Assembly: GCA_025677815.1 (NCBI GenBank)
Contig: JAIXMP010000007.1
Coordinates: 124,001-188,000 of the forward strand
Direction of reading: 5' to 3'
DNA length: 64,000 nucleotides
From: Phascolomyces articulosus
Taxonomy: Eukaryota > Mucoromycota > Mucoromycetes > Mucorales > Lichtheimiaceae
Both the position numbers and the translations under genes were made by a program. Shown in pieces: positions 1 to 13,089 of this stretch. The notes beneath the pieces were generated by a model. The model had not been told where the DNA came from and made no database searches. It was given only the letters and a program-made list of their open reading frames with translations. Every line of letters starts with the position of its first letter. Within the stretch, counting starts at the first letter, position 1.

Positions 1-985
1 CTATTACACCTATTTCTGAACTGGTTAAGCCAACACTTTGGGAATCTATCCTTGCTTGGAGTCCTTGGGTGTGTATTCTTGTTGTTGTGATTATGTAAGT
101 ACAAACACAAATTATAATCTTTTTTTTTCTTTTTTCCATAAACTGGGAATTATTACTTATTATTTTGGATATATAGTTGGTCATTTGTTCATGTGCCTAA
201 ATACGGTGCTATTAAGGTCCAATGGCCACAGCTTCATAACCGCGTAAGTTTATTTGCTATTCAAAAAGAGAGAGAAAATCATATACTCTGTTACTAACAT
301 CAGGAAAAATAAATATGCAATCCAAACTTTCTACAAAATAATTTAGATTTGGTTAACTTTGTATGGAAAGAAATATGAAGCCTATTGGAACTTTGAACCA
401 CTTGCTACTGGTACTGCCATTCTTATTTCCAACATTCCTTTCTCCTGTCTTGTCATCTACAGTGGTGTCAGTCCAAAAGTGATTCCACGTGCATTAGTCG
501 ACACTGTCAAGCAATTATGGATTCCTGTTCTTACTGTTTCTTTCATTATGGCCCTTGCCTATCTTTACAACTTTTCGGGTATTGTCTATACCATCGGTAT
601 GACCCTCTCCTCCGTCGGTAACGCCTTCCCATTCTTGTCAGCATGGCTCGGTTGGGTTGCTTGTTTCCTGTCTGGAAGTGACACATCTGCCAATTCCCTT
701 TTCGGTAATTTGCAAGTTGTTGCAGCCCGTCAAATTGGTTTATCCGCTGTCTTGATGGCTTCTACTAACTCCAGTGGTGCTGTCACTTCAAAGATGATTT
801 CTCCTCAAAATTTGGCTACTGGCGTATCCACTATTCAAATGCAAGGTCGTGAAGGTTATATCTTCCGTAAAACTATTCTTCATTCTATCTTTATGTGTGC
901 CATTATGGGTATGATTGCTTGTATTCAACAATTCGGTACACCTGGTATCATTCCTCCTGGTGATGAAGTCCTTGATACTGTTTAA
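1..985 (+). CDS. L-lactate permease (LctP/LldP family), C-terminal part, 5' end outside window
   Basis: The protein is the C-terminal portion of an LctP/LldP-type lactate/glycolate permease, a plasma-membrane proton symporter for 2-hydroxy acids. Three exons are visible: 1-94, 177-243 and 347-985, each joined by GTAAGT donors and TAG acceptors, and the frame is open from base 3 to the TAA at 983-985. The last exon holds several membrane segments and the highly conserved family stretch GSDTSANSLFGNLQ followed by SPQNLATGVSTIQMQGREG, which matches the end of bacterial LldP/GlcA. The N-terminal half lies upstream of the window. A (TA)n tract follows the stop codon. The family is typical of bacteria and archaea; here it is spliced and shares its neighbours' codon style, so an old transfer into the fungal lineage is possible but not shown by this sequence alone. 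Confidence 0.88.
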
Positions 986-1470
986 AAAAATAATTTTTCC
1001 CTCTACCCTATTTATATATATATATATATATCTATTCTTAAAATAGGGCTTGATGCCCTCTTTTTTATTATTTTACTATTATTCTTATTCTTATTATTAT
1101 AATATTTACGATGTTAATGCAGTTTCTTTTTTTTTTTTGGAATCGACTGTAGAAAAAAAAATGACTATGTATATTCTATAACTGTACTAAATATAAAAAA
1201 TACTATTTTATCAACTTTAAAAATAATCAACGAGCTTTGTTGTATTATATTTATCAGAATGAAGCTCATATTCACGTTTTTAAAGGAGTGCCAAAATTAT
1301 TTCGACAGAAAATTATTGTCAGCTTGAAAGTTACTCCGTTTTTTACGCGTTTCTCACAATGCTGTCAAAACAAGAAGGATCGTCAAAAACGTAAAACAGA
1401 ATCTTCCTCAGAGCCTCCATCAAAATGTCATGTAGCAAGCTTTCTCAATCAAAATGCATCACGTTCCATC
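986..1470. other. Intergenic AT-rich stretch
   Basis: The 3' flank of the permease gene. It contains a (TA)n microsatellite at about 1013-1031 and T-rich runs that could serve in 3'-end formation. No convincing gene is seen. An open frame runs from 1237 into the pseudogene that follows, but its first part looks non-coding. Confidence 0.5.
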
Positions 1471-3464
1471 ATGGATTCTGTAGAATTTCGGAAGAGTGTA
1501 TTATCAAAAATTCAGGATACGCTTGAACAAGGTCATATTGACAAAGTGATTCAGCAATCAGCTATTCTTATGGACGAGTTGAATGAACTAATGATCTGCA
1601 AAATCAAACTTCAAATGAAGGCATGTAGGAACAGAGAGAAATTTACCAAACAACTAAAACATGCCGAAGAACTTATTCGAATAACACCCAAAGACCCTGA
1701 AGGATATCTTAATGCATGTTAAGTGTTTTCTATACTCGCTGTTGCTAAAGCTGGAATGGCTGAGTTGAAAAATGTCTTGGAGGGAGGGAGTGCTCAATCG
1801 ATATTAATTTATGGCATACTGCAACCCAAAAACCCCTAGTGTACTGTGAAGAGGCGATGTCTCGTATAGTAAAACGTGTCAATTTTTTTTTTGCTCAACT
1901 CCTCTATGACCTTGCTTGCAAAGTGACTGATCATTTGTCAGAAGAATCTCTCATTGGATGCTCACAAGTCTCACGTACATGGTGAGATCGTATATTACAT
2001 TACCCTGCTATTTGGCACTCTTGCTCTGTTGATACTTATAGCAAACCATTGATGTCGTTGTTTCCAAAGGTTACATCCTATGTAGAAGATTTATCGTATT
2101 ATTCCGCTGAAGAAATAGACCCTGAAAGCCCCTTAATCTTTGACAGATTTTGGGATGTTCTTAAATTGGGCGACTTTCCAAGGATAAAGAAACTTTTTAT
2201 TCACATAGGTTACATATTATTGATTTATTTCATTTTGATTGTTTGATTTTATCTAATTTATTGTTATAATTTAGACTACAAGAGAACAGCTGAAAATACC
2301 CATGATAACCCTTATATCTTTTCAAACTTCTCTGCAACTATAACTCACATCAATTTCTGTTTTCATGGTGATCAAGCTATACCCCTTTCACAGATTTTAA
2401 TAGAATGCGAAAACCTTATTCCCTTCGAATACTATTTCTAATCGAATACCAACACTGAATGGTTTACTGTACCAACGCTGACATATAAGACATCAATGCG
2501 GTATTTGGACCTTAGACTTGAAGGATCTTCTTTACCTATTGTTCACGGGACACAAGTAAATAGGCTGTTTGAGAATTCCTCACATCTCCGCGCCATTATT
2601 TTACACAGTATTGATTTAAATGTACTTTCAACATTCCATCAATAATGTCCTAATGTGGTCGCACTCAACTTCGATGACCACGATGCTCGTTTGGATAGGA
2701 TCATCAAAAATCCCAGCTGACGCTACTGGTTTGCATTCCTTATTTGTACGATTTGCATCATCTGTGAAGCACGTACGACGACTGATGGAAACACACAGAA
2801 ACACACTCAAAAAACTGGGGATTAAATCTTTATTATTGGGTAGATCAGATCCTCCTCTTTTAACTATACATTTACCACATGTTGAAAAACTGATAACTCA
2901 TACCAATCTTGAACCATTGATAGGGCAACAAGTGTTAGTCTTGGTATGATATTGCCCATCTATCCGAACTCTTAATTTAAATCGTTTCTCTGAGCAGAAG
3001 ATTACCAACAGTATCTTTCGGGCGATAGGATTATTTTAGCACCTCGAGACAGTCCGTGTGCGCAATATCGTTGTTTTGGCGGATGAAACGATTCCCGTAC
3101 AGTCATTTCAACAACTAACTAATCTAAAGAATGTGGACATGATGTTTTATGACCGTGGTGATCCCCTACTTTGTATAATGCCTTAGCATCTGCTCCTAAC
3201 CTCAAGCATATATAGATATTTGACTATTGCCATTCGACGTTAGATCATTTACGGGATTTTACAAGAAGACTATCAATACTGAAACACCTGCAGACGGTTA
3301 TTTTTTTTTATATGGCGCTCAACAACGCTGATGTCTTGTTGAAAGAATTTCAAAATAATGATAGTATAAAGAGTACTAATTTGCATAATATCAAGGGAGT
3401 AAGCAAAGAACAGGTATATGAAACCCTTCCATCCCATTTTTCCATCTCCTTTCGTGGCTTTTGA
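1471..3464 (+). pseudogene. Decayed F-box / leucine-rich-repeat protein gene
   Basis: Translation in two alternating frames gives an N-terminal helical, TPR-like piece starting at ATG 1471 (ending LIRITPKDPEGYLNA), then an F-box-like segment around 1905-2045 (DHLSEESLIGCSQVSRTW). Leucine-rich-repeat-like text follows from 2280 to about 3300, for example MRYLDLRLEGSSLP and LASAPNLKHI. The order matches the TPR/F-box/LRR proteins that are abundant in Mucorales, which recruit substrates to SCF ubiquitin ligases. The frame is broken many times: stops at 1720, 1983 (TGA directly after the conserved TW of the F-box), 2439, 2643, 2718, 2947, 3037, 3184 and 3213, with frame changes near 1722, 2700 and 3184. 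A possible intron lies at about 2210-2273. The gene cannot make a full product as it stands. I identify the family from motif layout, not from a search. Confidence 0.72.
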
Positions 3465-5994
3465 TAGTGGGTTGTTATTGAAGGCGACAATACTCTCGAA
3501 GGAACGAAACAACATTACTGTAATAATACTATTGTTACATTATTAGCATTAAAGTACCTATGTAATATATTATAATAATAAAATCTTTTCTTACCACTCA
3601 AAAAAGAATAATTTAAAATTAATATTAAACAGCATTATATCAGATAGTACAACTGAAGAATTATTTATTGTTACTGAATATAATCGATCGTGCATTTAAA
3701 ATCCTTTTTGCATTTTATTACCTTCTATCTTCCATTATTCAATAGTAAGTTGTTATCATGAAATATCCAATTAATAGTTAACAGTAGGGTTTAGAACTAA
3801 CGAAATTAAGGGAGAGGAATAGAAATACATTTTGTTTTTTTGTTTTTTTCCTTGGGAATTAGTATAATAAATTTAGTATAAAAGAAATTAAACAAAGAAA
3901 GGGGGACAACTCATGGAGTGAGATGTTTTGCTATTCTTTGTATAACCAAGCTTAAGAAAGATGTCTCGGGTTTAGAAGGAAAATATCTTGCAAAACAAGA
4001 AATTTTCTTTTTTGAGGGTTAAGTTTAACATAAAAGAGAGAGAAGAAAACACTCGCGAGGCGAGCCAGTTTCTTTCCCACATATATTACAGTAATGTTTT
4101 AGCCAGTACAAAAACTACCACAAAACCAAGAACAACATTTGTTTTCAAAGCCCTAGATACGGCATTTAATTCCATAGTGAAGACGCAGCGAAACTGATTC
4201 CGCTAAATGACCCAAAGAGAATGAGAAAAGCTGAGGCTAACATTATTTACACAAAAAAAAAATAGTTGAGATTATGCTTTTTTGAACAATGTGTTATTTA
4301 GATTTATTTACAAAGAGATCAATAAAAAATATAATAGATTTGTCTTTCAGTGACAATAAGCATTTATATAAGGAATATATGTGTTTACAATTCATCTCTG
4401 CCAGAGATATGCACTTTTCTTGGTATCATCGAAAAATTCAAGAAAAATATATGATACCTTTCCAAATTTTAAATCACCTCAATATTGTCTATGCCTCTTC
4501 CTACTTCATGTTTAATTGGTGTATTCTCTCCCATCAGTATAGCATAACCTGTTTTAGTTTATTTGTATTAAACGGTGTAAATCCACTTCTCCTCTGTTTC
4601 CTTAAATCTCTGTACTAAAGGAATGATTGCGAATGATATAATAGTGTTAAATTTGATGTAAATATGTACCTTCTTTTTGTACCCAAGTATTTTAATGGTT
4701 TGGAGAGAGAAAAAAAAAGTTGATTAGAGTGAGCTATTATAAATACTATTTAGAAGTGACAGCCTTGTGTATATATTAGTGGCGTAGTGGAAGTTTCACA
4801 ACTAAATAAACAGCTTTACAGGAACATCATTCATAACTTTTACATATGATTCAATTGTCTATTAAAGATGTTTAACAATTGAATTAGTATTACAGTTATA
4901 TATAAAGATATAATATATCATTGCGACTACCAACAACACTTTCAGTAACTAATTTAATTGCGCCAAATCCTTTGAAAACTTAATAGAACCAATCATTTGA
5001 AGACAGTGTTGACTTTATGATCTTTGGCATGTTTTTTATTCTTACATACAATAATATATAAATAAAATGTTTGTTTGACATTAACCTTGTATATACATCG
5101 CTGCTCATATGACGTAGTCCAACTTTACAGTTTTCGGATTGAGCTTGTTGGATCACACTATTTATCTGATAAATGTAACAATTAAGACGGGTAGAGGGTT
5201 AACTTTTATGGTTCAATTCTGTAATAAATCAAGGTTGATACCAACCAAATTTATATTGTTTTTGGGCATCCCTTTTTGTTATTTCATAGCCCAATCAAAC
5301 ATTGGCAATATCATCTTTAAGCTTCTTGAAAATATGTGTCTACAAGGTAAACAAAGCCGTACTTCTAATCCTAGAACAAACAAAAAAAAGTTCTGTCAAT
5401 ATTGTATTCCCTCTTGCACCTTTTGCAAAAATGGTTCAATATATACTTGCTGACATCCCTAATTTACAAAAGAAGTGCCAATACCGTTGTCTACAAATAT
5501 GAAAAAAATGCTTTTCATGAGTCAATAAAACTTGTCTTTCATTGATTAAAACAGTAAATAGTATTTTTACCGTTTCTTTTAAAAAGGTGCTACCGTATTG
5601 TGATTTACACAGATAAACATAAGCGTATATAATGGTCCGTAACAACAAACTTCTTGTTAGCTACAGTTGAGGAAAATACCAAAATTTTGATCGAAAGTGA
5701 TACATTATGTTCACATGTAGTAAAGAATGAAATCACTTAGCTACCAAAAATATAGAGACAAATATATTTATTTGTATGATAATGTTTAGTCATTTTCTCT
5801 AATATACGCAATAATCTATATATTATCAAAGCTCGGTCATTCAAATACAAATCATATAGTTATTCATTTTAAGCCTATTTAATTTACATGATTTACGTGT
5901 AACACAAAAGCAAGTATGTGAATATCTGCATTTGATTCGATACCTTCGCCCTTTTCTCGTATAAATAGCATCACGACAGCACTCCTATGTACGC

Positions 5995-6860
5995 AATTAT
6001 TGCTAATATTATTGAATTGCTATATTAATAAGTAATGTTTTCTACCTTGTCACTATTGTATATAACAAAATAGAATGGGATCTCATGCTCGAATGGCTCA
6101 GACATGCCTTGTCAAAGTATATAGATAAGAAATTACCATACATGGAAGGTAGGACTATTAAAGCAGTAAAATGCAAATTTGTCTATTTTTTAAAGGAAAC
6201 GAGCTGCCACAACAAAATAAAATGTGTTCAGAAAATGTTTCATCGATAATTCAATGTTCGTAGAGTATGGTAGCTTAGGTGCAAATTACTAATGTCGCGA
6301 TTTGTAATGAGAAAACTAATTGAGCAATTACGAAAAGCAGTTAGCAATCCCCAATGTAAATCACATATTTTATTGTTTTGGGTTCAATTGGAGAGCTAGA
6401 ACCTCCAAGTTGTAGATCAAAGGTCATAATTTTACGAAAAACATGGTTTAATTAATAACCAAGTGGTACAACCGATTTTTGATTTTTGGCTGTGGCGAAC
6501 TGTAAATTTACGAAGACGTAAAAGACACCTGAAAGATAAATGGTTAATGCAACCTGTAACGCAATAAAATTATTTCTTTTTAGATAAGGAAAGGTATCTG
6601 AAGATCCTTTATTTTGCCTGCTGGTCTATTTTTTCGGTCCCGTATATGAACCATATAATATACAGCATTTTAAATTTATTAACATTATTGCGAAAATTCA
6701 GTTTATGGATCTATTGAATCTGTGGATATTTAGAATAATTAATAATGATTAAGTGCATGTAAACATGTTGCTTCTCTGGATTTGCTTTGGATATAATTGC
6801 ATTTCTTGCTGGATAAAGAGCAAAAGACGATTGGTAATTGGTTAGCAGTAAATAGTAGCC
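5995..6860 (+). repeat. Dispersed repeat, copy A (inverted partner at about 23030-23690)
   Basis: This segment matches the reverse complement of about 23030-23690. Matching anchors include TTTTCTACCTTGTCACTATT near 6040 (TTTTCTACCTTATCACTATT in the partner), the stretch from CTCGAATGGCTCAGA through GGTAG near 6090-6150, and AATAATTAATAATGATTAAG near 6734-6753. By eye the core is roughly 85-90 percent identical with short indels, and copy A holds about 170 extra bases near 6440-6690. A reading frame from about 6035 to 6248 (core LEWLRHALSKYIDKKLPYME) is largely conserved in the partner, with conservative replacements, so the repeat probably descends from a coding element. I do not recognise the protein. 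It could be a remnant of a transposon or of a duplicated gene. Confidence 0.75.
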
Positions 6861-8619
6861 ATCTATAAGCACTTTGCAATGATGGTGGATCAATAGTTAT
6901 CATTGGGTATAGCCAATTATCTAACTTAGAATACATATTTATTCATCCATCAAACCAGATCTAGCATATAAATATACTTCATTGATGGAACAAATATAAC
7001 CTGCTGTGAATTTGGCTTAGCAATATAGCACGTATGAAATATTTACTCACAAAATGGAATGACATTTCATATATAATTATTTTTAAAAACATGAAGATTT
7101 TAATGCAAACCAAACAGCTGTATATAAATGCTAACCATCCTCCATATTATATCGAAAATATAAACCCTTGTTAATGTTTATTTATATAAACCCATCTTCT
7201 TGTTTCAAATACATAACCTTTTTTTAAAAAAAATAATACATTTCCTTGGATGACCAACAAACCTTGTGATCTGAAAGTAACCAAAACGTCTGTGCGTATT
7301 GTAAACATTTTATATGAAAGACCTCCTCTTCCTTTATGACATTGAATCTAGGCCTTTCTCTCTCTCTGGTGAGCATTCTTTTACTTCAATAATTCATTGT
7401 CCCGAAAGATATGTCCATTGTACACTTTGATAGCTTAATACCAATAAACCGGGTATACCTTAATAATACTTCGATCCAATCCATCCAATCCAAGAAACTG
7501 CATATTACTTACCAAGCATTTAATTGTAACACAAACGTCCCAGGTGGGAGACTCACGGGTCATTAAAAATGCAAATAAACGAATCTCGCCGAAACCGTTT
7601 CCTGAGAACATGACGGATCAAAGATATAAAAAGGTGTACAAAAACGTCATATTCATGCAATAAATATATCTATGCTTGAGCCCGTCCCATATTTCCCAAC
7701 GTGCTATATTATACCTAGTCCCAAGATGGATTGATGCTTCCCGATAAACATAATGATTGCTTTGTCTTCCCTTATTGTATTGAGTGTGTCGTATTTCGCA
7801 GTGTATAAGTTGTTGAACCTTTCCCAATATACTTTTTTTTTTTGCTTTATATATAAATGATATACTTCAACTTAGAAAGCTGAATAGTTTAGGGGCTTTT
7901 ATAAACGAACAGTCTTAACCTATACGACCAACAGTTCGTTTTTTTATTTTTTTTTACCTGACTGACTGAAATAACACTGTGTAAATCAAAAAGTTTAATA
8001 TTGTAATTGTGTGAATATATATAAACCAACAAAAGGTAGCATACAGGAAAGGACGGGACTCTTACCAGCATTAACGAGTAACATAAACAACCCAAATACG
8101 GTTTTGCTCGGGTTCAAGATAAGTGAGTTTGAAAAGGATCAAACCAAAAAGGTGAAAATTGTCCCCTTATATTTATATCTTTTTTTTAAAAAAAAATTAA
8201 TGAGATGAGATATATTTTTCTATGTGTATGATAATAATAGTAATCATAGTAAAAAGAAAAAAAAGTACCGTTTAAAAAAACCATATATTTGATCTTTGAA
8301 TTCTATGATTTCAAAACGACGACGAATACGAGAAGAAAAATGATAGATAGTTGATTATGAAATGATAATCGCTCGATTACCCGAAAGTCGGTGGTAGTGA
8401 AATATGAGATTGAGAATATACCACTTGTTTAGGGAAATTAGAGATAGACCGTATATAGACAATCTTATACGAATGGTTGTACAGAGAGTGAGAAAATAAT
8501 TGTGGGGGAGTGGAGAGAGTGAGAGAATCGTGTGATAATTCGGGGGAGAAAAGCAAAAAGAAGCGATTATTGGTAAGGTGATACATTATTAGTAGTGGTA
8601 TTTTATAGTCATGAACTTG

Positions 8620-9113
8620 CAGAAAAAAAATACTGGTCTTCTTCAAGCTTAATAATGAACCTATGAGGATTAAGCTTTTTTTTTCTTCTAAGGGGTTTCG
8701 AGATGATAATAATGATGATGTGGAATATGGCTCCGACTCTTCCGAATCCTTTTGAATTATTGGCATATATATTCTTCGGCAAGAAACCCATACTGGTTTA
8801 TTTGGGAAAATTATCATGAATTATGTAATTGAAAACACTTTATAGTTATAAGTTTATAATCATACAAAAAAAAGAAGGTTATCTGAATGGTGAGTTATTA
8901 TTATCATTACTATAAGGAACATTTTATATAGATCACTGTTATAGTTCATTTGAACAAGACCCTTTCCCCTCTGAAATCCATTTTCGGCAATCAGCGACGG
9001 AAACCACCATCAGTAAACTCGGAATAAAGGATGATTTAGCATGTGGGTTGCGGAATGAAGGAAGTACAAGCTCAAAAAATCAGCTGGGTATTATGATTCA
9101 TTTGAATAAGTAA
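8620..9113 (+). pseudogene. Coding-like debris, possible degenerate gene or unannotated exons
   Basis: Two stretches read like protein. The first, about 8628-8754, translates to a basic/acidic segment containing RDDNNDDVEYGSDSSESF before a TGA. The second runs from about 8829 across a candidate 42-base intron (GTGAGT at 8890, TATATAG acceptor at 8925-8931) into an open segment at 8932-9113 ending in TAA, with text such as SKLGIKDDLACGLRNEG. No start codon or domain is evident, and the pieces lie in different frames. It may be a decayed gene, or exons of a small gene I cannot assemble. The family is not recognised. Confidence 0.28.
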
Positions 9114-10202
9114 AATGGTTTTTTATTAGTAAAGTCAAGTATACTTTGTAAATAATTTGCCAACGTTTTTATTCATTCATTCAACCATCAAAAAGAAAGT
9201 GTTGTATATATTGTTATTAGAAAATCACTGTGACCAAAACACTAATCAAAATACAAAAACCAGGGGAAAGATAAATGATAAACGATATATAGTTAGCAAA
9301 GATCAAAGAGTGTTATCAATATTAAATAATAATAAAATAAGCGTGCAGTCGTCATCAGCGTCATCATTATCATTCATCAGAAACGAGTTCAAAAAATGGA
9401 TGATTTGATATGGAATTCATGACATAACAATAAAGGCAATTCCTTATCTTTGTACACTATATTTCGGAGATTTCGATCACAATTGCTATAATCTCTCTCA
9501 ACCCAAATTACCTTAAGGGACAAATTCTGGTTGGATAAACCCGTTTTTGTTTCTGCTTCTGATAAGATAACAGAAACGTTCCCTTCCGTTAGTCTCTTAA
9601 CGTACAGCCGAAGCAAAAAAAAAAAAAAGCATGAGATGATGAATGATTACCCTATGGTTCATCTTATCGTTATTTTTTACTGTACTCCACACATAATAAA
9701 CTACATCACACATCTTTCCACTTTTGACTTTATCTCTGTCTGTTACCCTTCTTATCTTGCAGAAAGCCTAGAATATAAAATAATCAAATAATAGATGAGA
9801 TCTTTTTCCTCTCCCTTTCATTTGTTTTTTTGTTCTTTTTTGATTGATCGATAAATATGCATATTTCATTTTTAATGATTCAATGATGCATAGATAATAA
9901 TCAAAAAAGCGTGTTTTAAAAAGCCAAGGAGAGTCAGTAACAAAAGAAGGAGGAGTCGATTTGGGCGCTTCGATACACTTACTAAATATGTCACTAAGGT
10001 TTATTTTTCAACTGTAAATTTCTTTTTTTTTTTTACACGGTGTCGAACGGGAATGCCCGAAAAGCGTTGTAAACCAATATGATTTTGATGATCATATCCT
10101 GATATCCAAACCTCATTAAGATTCCGCTCTGCTTTTTCTTTATTATCATATTGTTATTCTTATTATTACTATTTGGCTGACAGCTAAAAACAAAAAAACA
10201 AA

Positions 10203-10208
10203 TATAAA
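10203..10208 (+). promoter_or_regulatory. Candidate TATA box of glutamine synthetase gene
   Basis: TATAAA followed by a C7 run lies 79 bases before the glutamine synthetase ATG. In this AT-rich DNA such motifs arise easily by chance, so only the position supports it. Confidence 0.35.
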
Positions 10209-10286
10209 CCCCCCCACTTTGAACAGTCGTGTTTTTTTTTGTTACCTTCTTTACTTTTTTATTACTCCACATTTTTTCTATCAAAC

Positions 10287-11559
10287 ATGTCCGTCGCTTC
10301 TAACCCTAAGCTTCTTGAAAAGTATCTTTCTTTGGATCAACACGGCTCTGTCCAAGTCGAATATGTCTGGATCGACGGTTTCAACAATGTTCGTAGCAAG
10401 ACCAAGACTGTCACCAAGGTCCCCCAATCTGCTGCTGAATTGTCTGAATGGAATTATGATGGTTCTTCTACTGGTCAAGCTGAAGGTCACGATTCTGATA
10501 TCTTGATCCAACCCGTTGCTTTGTTCAACGATCCTTTCCGTGGTGGTAACAACAAGTTCGTTCTTTGCGAAACTTATAACCCTGGTAAGTTATTATTTTT
10601 TTCTAAAAAGACTATTAGTATCAAACAAATGATTAAATTAAATCCTAATAATAATTATGATCATCATTAGATGGTACTCCTCACAAGACTAACTACCGTA
10701 ATGCATGCAAGAAGGTTATGGATGCTTATGCTGATACCAAACCTTGGTTCGGTCTTGAACAAGAATATATGTTGATGGATCCTGAAACTGAAAAGCCTTA
10801 TGGCTGGCCCAAGCACGGTTTCCCTGAAGCTCAGGTACGAATATATATTCTACATTAATGACGATCAACAACAATTACAACAACAAAACGATTGGGAAAA
10901 GAATAAGGACCTATAAATATTAATTTGGGAATTATTATTTATTAAAATAGGGCAAATATTACTGTGGTGTTGGTGCTGGTAAGGTCTTTGGCCGTGATAT
11001 CATTGAAGCTCATTACCGCGCTTGTTTGTTCGCTGGTGTTAAGATCTCTGGTGTCAACCTCGAAGTTGCTCCTGGTCAATGTGAATACCAAGTTGGTCCT
11101 TGTGTTGGTATTGAAGCCGGTGACCATTTGTGGGCTGCTCGTTACTTGATGGAACGTGTTGCTGAAGATTTCGGTATTGCTGTCACTATTCACCCTAAGC
11201 CTGTCAAGGGTGACTGGAACGGTGCTGGTTGCCATACCAACTTCTCTACTGAAGAAATGCGTCAAGAAGGTGGTATTGTTGCCATTGAAAAGGCCATCAA
11301 GAACATGTCCAAGCGTCACATGGAACACATTGCTGTCTATGGTGAAGACAACGATCAACGTTTAACTGGCAAGCACGAAACTGGTCACATTGAAACCTTC
11401 AACTACGGTGTCGCTAACCGTGGTGCTTCCATTCGTATTCCTCGTCAAGTTGGTAAGGAAGGCAAGGGTTATCTTGAAGATCGCCGTCCTGCTTCCAACA
11501 TTGACCCTTACCGTGTCACTCAAATCATTGTTGAATCTACCTTCCTCCCTGAAAACTAA
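10287..11559 (+). CDS. GLN1: Glutamine synthetase (type II, cytosolic)
   Basis: Catalyses ATP-dependent condensation of glutamate with ammonium to form glutamine, the main ammonium assimilation step. Three exons, 10287-10584, 10671-10834 and 10951-11559, join in frame to give 356 residues, the usual length of eukaryotic GSII. The start ATG lies just before [15 protein letters not shown], the normal eukaryotic N-terminus. The beta-grasp domain signature [18 protein letters not shown] and the ATP-binding signature [18 protein letters not shown] are both intact, as are the metal-binding text GLEQEYML and the C-terminal ASIRIPRQ and [11 protein letters not shown]. Introns have GTAAGT or GTACGA donors. 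Codon choice is more biased (GGT, AAG, GTC) than in most neighbours, which fits high expression. An ammonium transporter gene lies about 25 kb downstream. Confidence 0.97.
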
Positions 11560-13089
11560 ATTAATTCATCATTTATTATTCTCCCATATATTCTATTTTC
11601 TTTTACATATATAACTTCTTTGTACAGACAAAAACGACCTTTATCCATATTTACATTTTAACACACATTTCACATCCGCAACAGACATATATTTAGTACT
11701 CCTTTTGTCGTTTTCTTTTCCTTTATTTTCCCGTTTTTTGTATAGTTTATAGTTTTTTTTATTTTCCTTTCTATTCCTTTTATTTTTTATATTTAGAGAA
11801 AAACACGCATACCAAATTCAAAGCATGTGAATGAAATATAATAGCATTTTTTCCTTATCTCAAATCAATTGTTTTTTATCTATAAGCATCGTCTTCTTAC
11901 TATATTTATATATTCTCAGTTATCCACTCAGCTTTTTTTTTTCATCGGGTTTTACTCGGTTATTGGATAATGGTTACACTTAATAGAACTTCTTATTACG
12001 CATATAAGCGCGTCTATTATAAATAAATGATATCAAAATAATCAGTCCATTGTAATAATAGAAATATACCAATATCAATGATTATTACTCTTATATATAA
12101 GTTATGCGAGGTACCCATTCTACTTGATTAGCATGATTGAAGAAATAAAAAAAAAAAAAGAGGCTTCTTGTCTTTTAAAGATGTTTATCTTTACCCGCGG
12201 AACCATTTTTCATGTGTAACATCCACAACGTGGCAGACAAAGTCAAACGCCTGAAGTCCGAAGCTACAACAAGCGACGATGCGTGTTGTCGCATCCGGTT
12301 TTCCCCTCTCAGCTTCTCCGTATTTGATCCAATTACCAGATCGATAATGCAATTATATATTGCTGTATTGAGATTAATTCTTTTGACGGGTATTACTAGA
12401 TCAACAAATTATTGCCAAATCAATAAGTATATATAACATTTTTTGTGTGATCACCAAAGACTTTATTTACTTTTATGTGAACACTCCATTCGGTTAGAAA
12501 TGGCTAATATAGTATATAATTTATATTACGGGATATTTTGTTAATGGAAAACATTGATCCATTATATTTTTAAATGGGCGTTTTTTTTAGGGATTGGATA
12601 CTAATTCATGTATAAGCCATATATATACACACTATGATATATGAGTCACGCCTTACATTTATATATAAATTTTGGTATCAAAGCAACTATTTTTAAACAT
12701 CTATCGGATATGCTTATGCAAAGCCCACATAGGAACAGTGGCACAAAAAAACAAAGCATTACACAAAAGATAAAAAAAAAGCACAAGCCCAAAAATTTAT
12801 TTATACTAAAATGGTAGTGCTGGTTTCTTTGAGAATCGTTGATGTTGTGGCAAAGTTTTCAAACAATTGCACAGTCAAGTAAGCAGTGTGTGAGAGCGTG
12901 TATTTATATTATTTGTTTGAAAAACTAAATTGATAAAGCTGAGGGCCTCCTTCTCTTCTTCTTGTTTATCACCCCTTACTTTATTATTTTATAATATAAT
13001 CTTTTTGTAAATCTTTGTTTTCCTCCCTTTTTTCTTCTTTCTATTTTTTTATATTCATATATAATTTATATTACCAACAAATAAAAAAC
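11560..13089. other. Intergenic AT-rich stretch
   Basis: The 3' flank of glutamine synthetase and upstream region of the next gene. No gene was recognised. The last 150 bases are pyrimidine-rich (CTTCTTCTT and TTTTCTTC runs), a common look of leader regions in this window. Confidence 0.55.

Larger units (their letters stand above)
3465..10286. other. Long AT-rich gene-poor region
   Basis: About 6.8 kb with no gene I can defend. It contains one copy of a dispersed repeat (about 5995-6860) and coding-like debris at about 8620-9113, listed separately. An isolated 109-codon open frame at 4289-4618 has no recognisable motif. T/A homopolymer runs are frequent. The last 300 bases form the upstream region of the glutamine synthetase gene. 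Confidence 0.6.

Noticed and set aside
4289..4618. 109-codon open frame in the AT-rich region
   Set aside because: Composition rich in Phe/Tyr/Ile/Leu as expected from AT-rich chance frames, no motif, no splice partners.
7618..7827. Minus-strand 69-codon frame with charged residues
   Set aside because: No domain, no neighbours in frame, and surrounding sequence is non-coding in appearance.
8377..8817. 146-codon minus-strand open frame
   Set aside because: Ser/Leu-rich antisense of a plus-strand segment that reads more like protein; no motif.
12212..12436. 74-codon frame downstream of glutamine synthetase
   Set aside because: No recognisable feature and isolated in AT-rich DNA.
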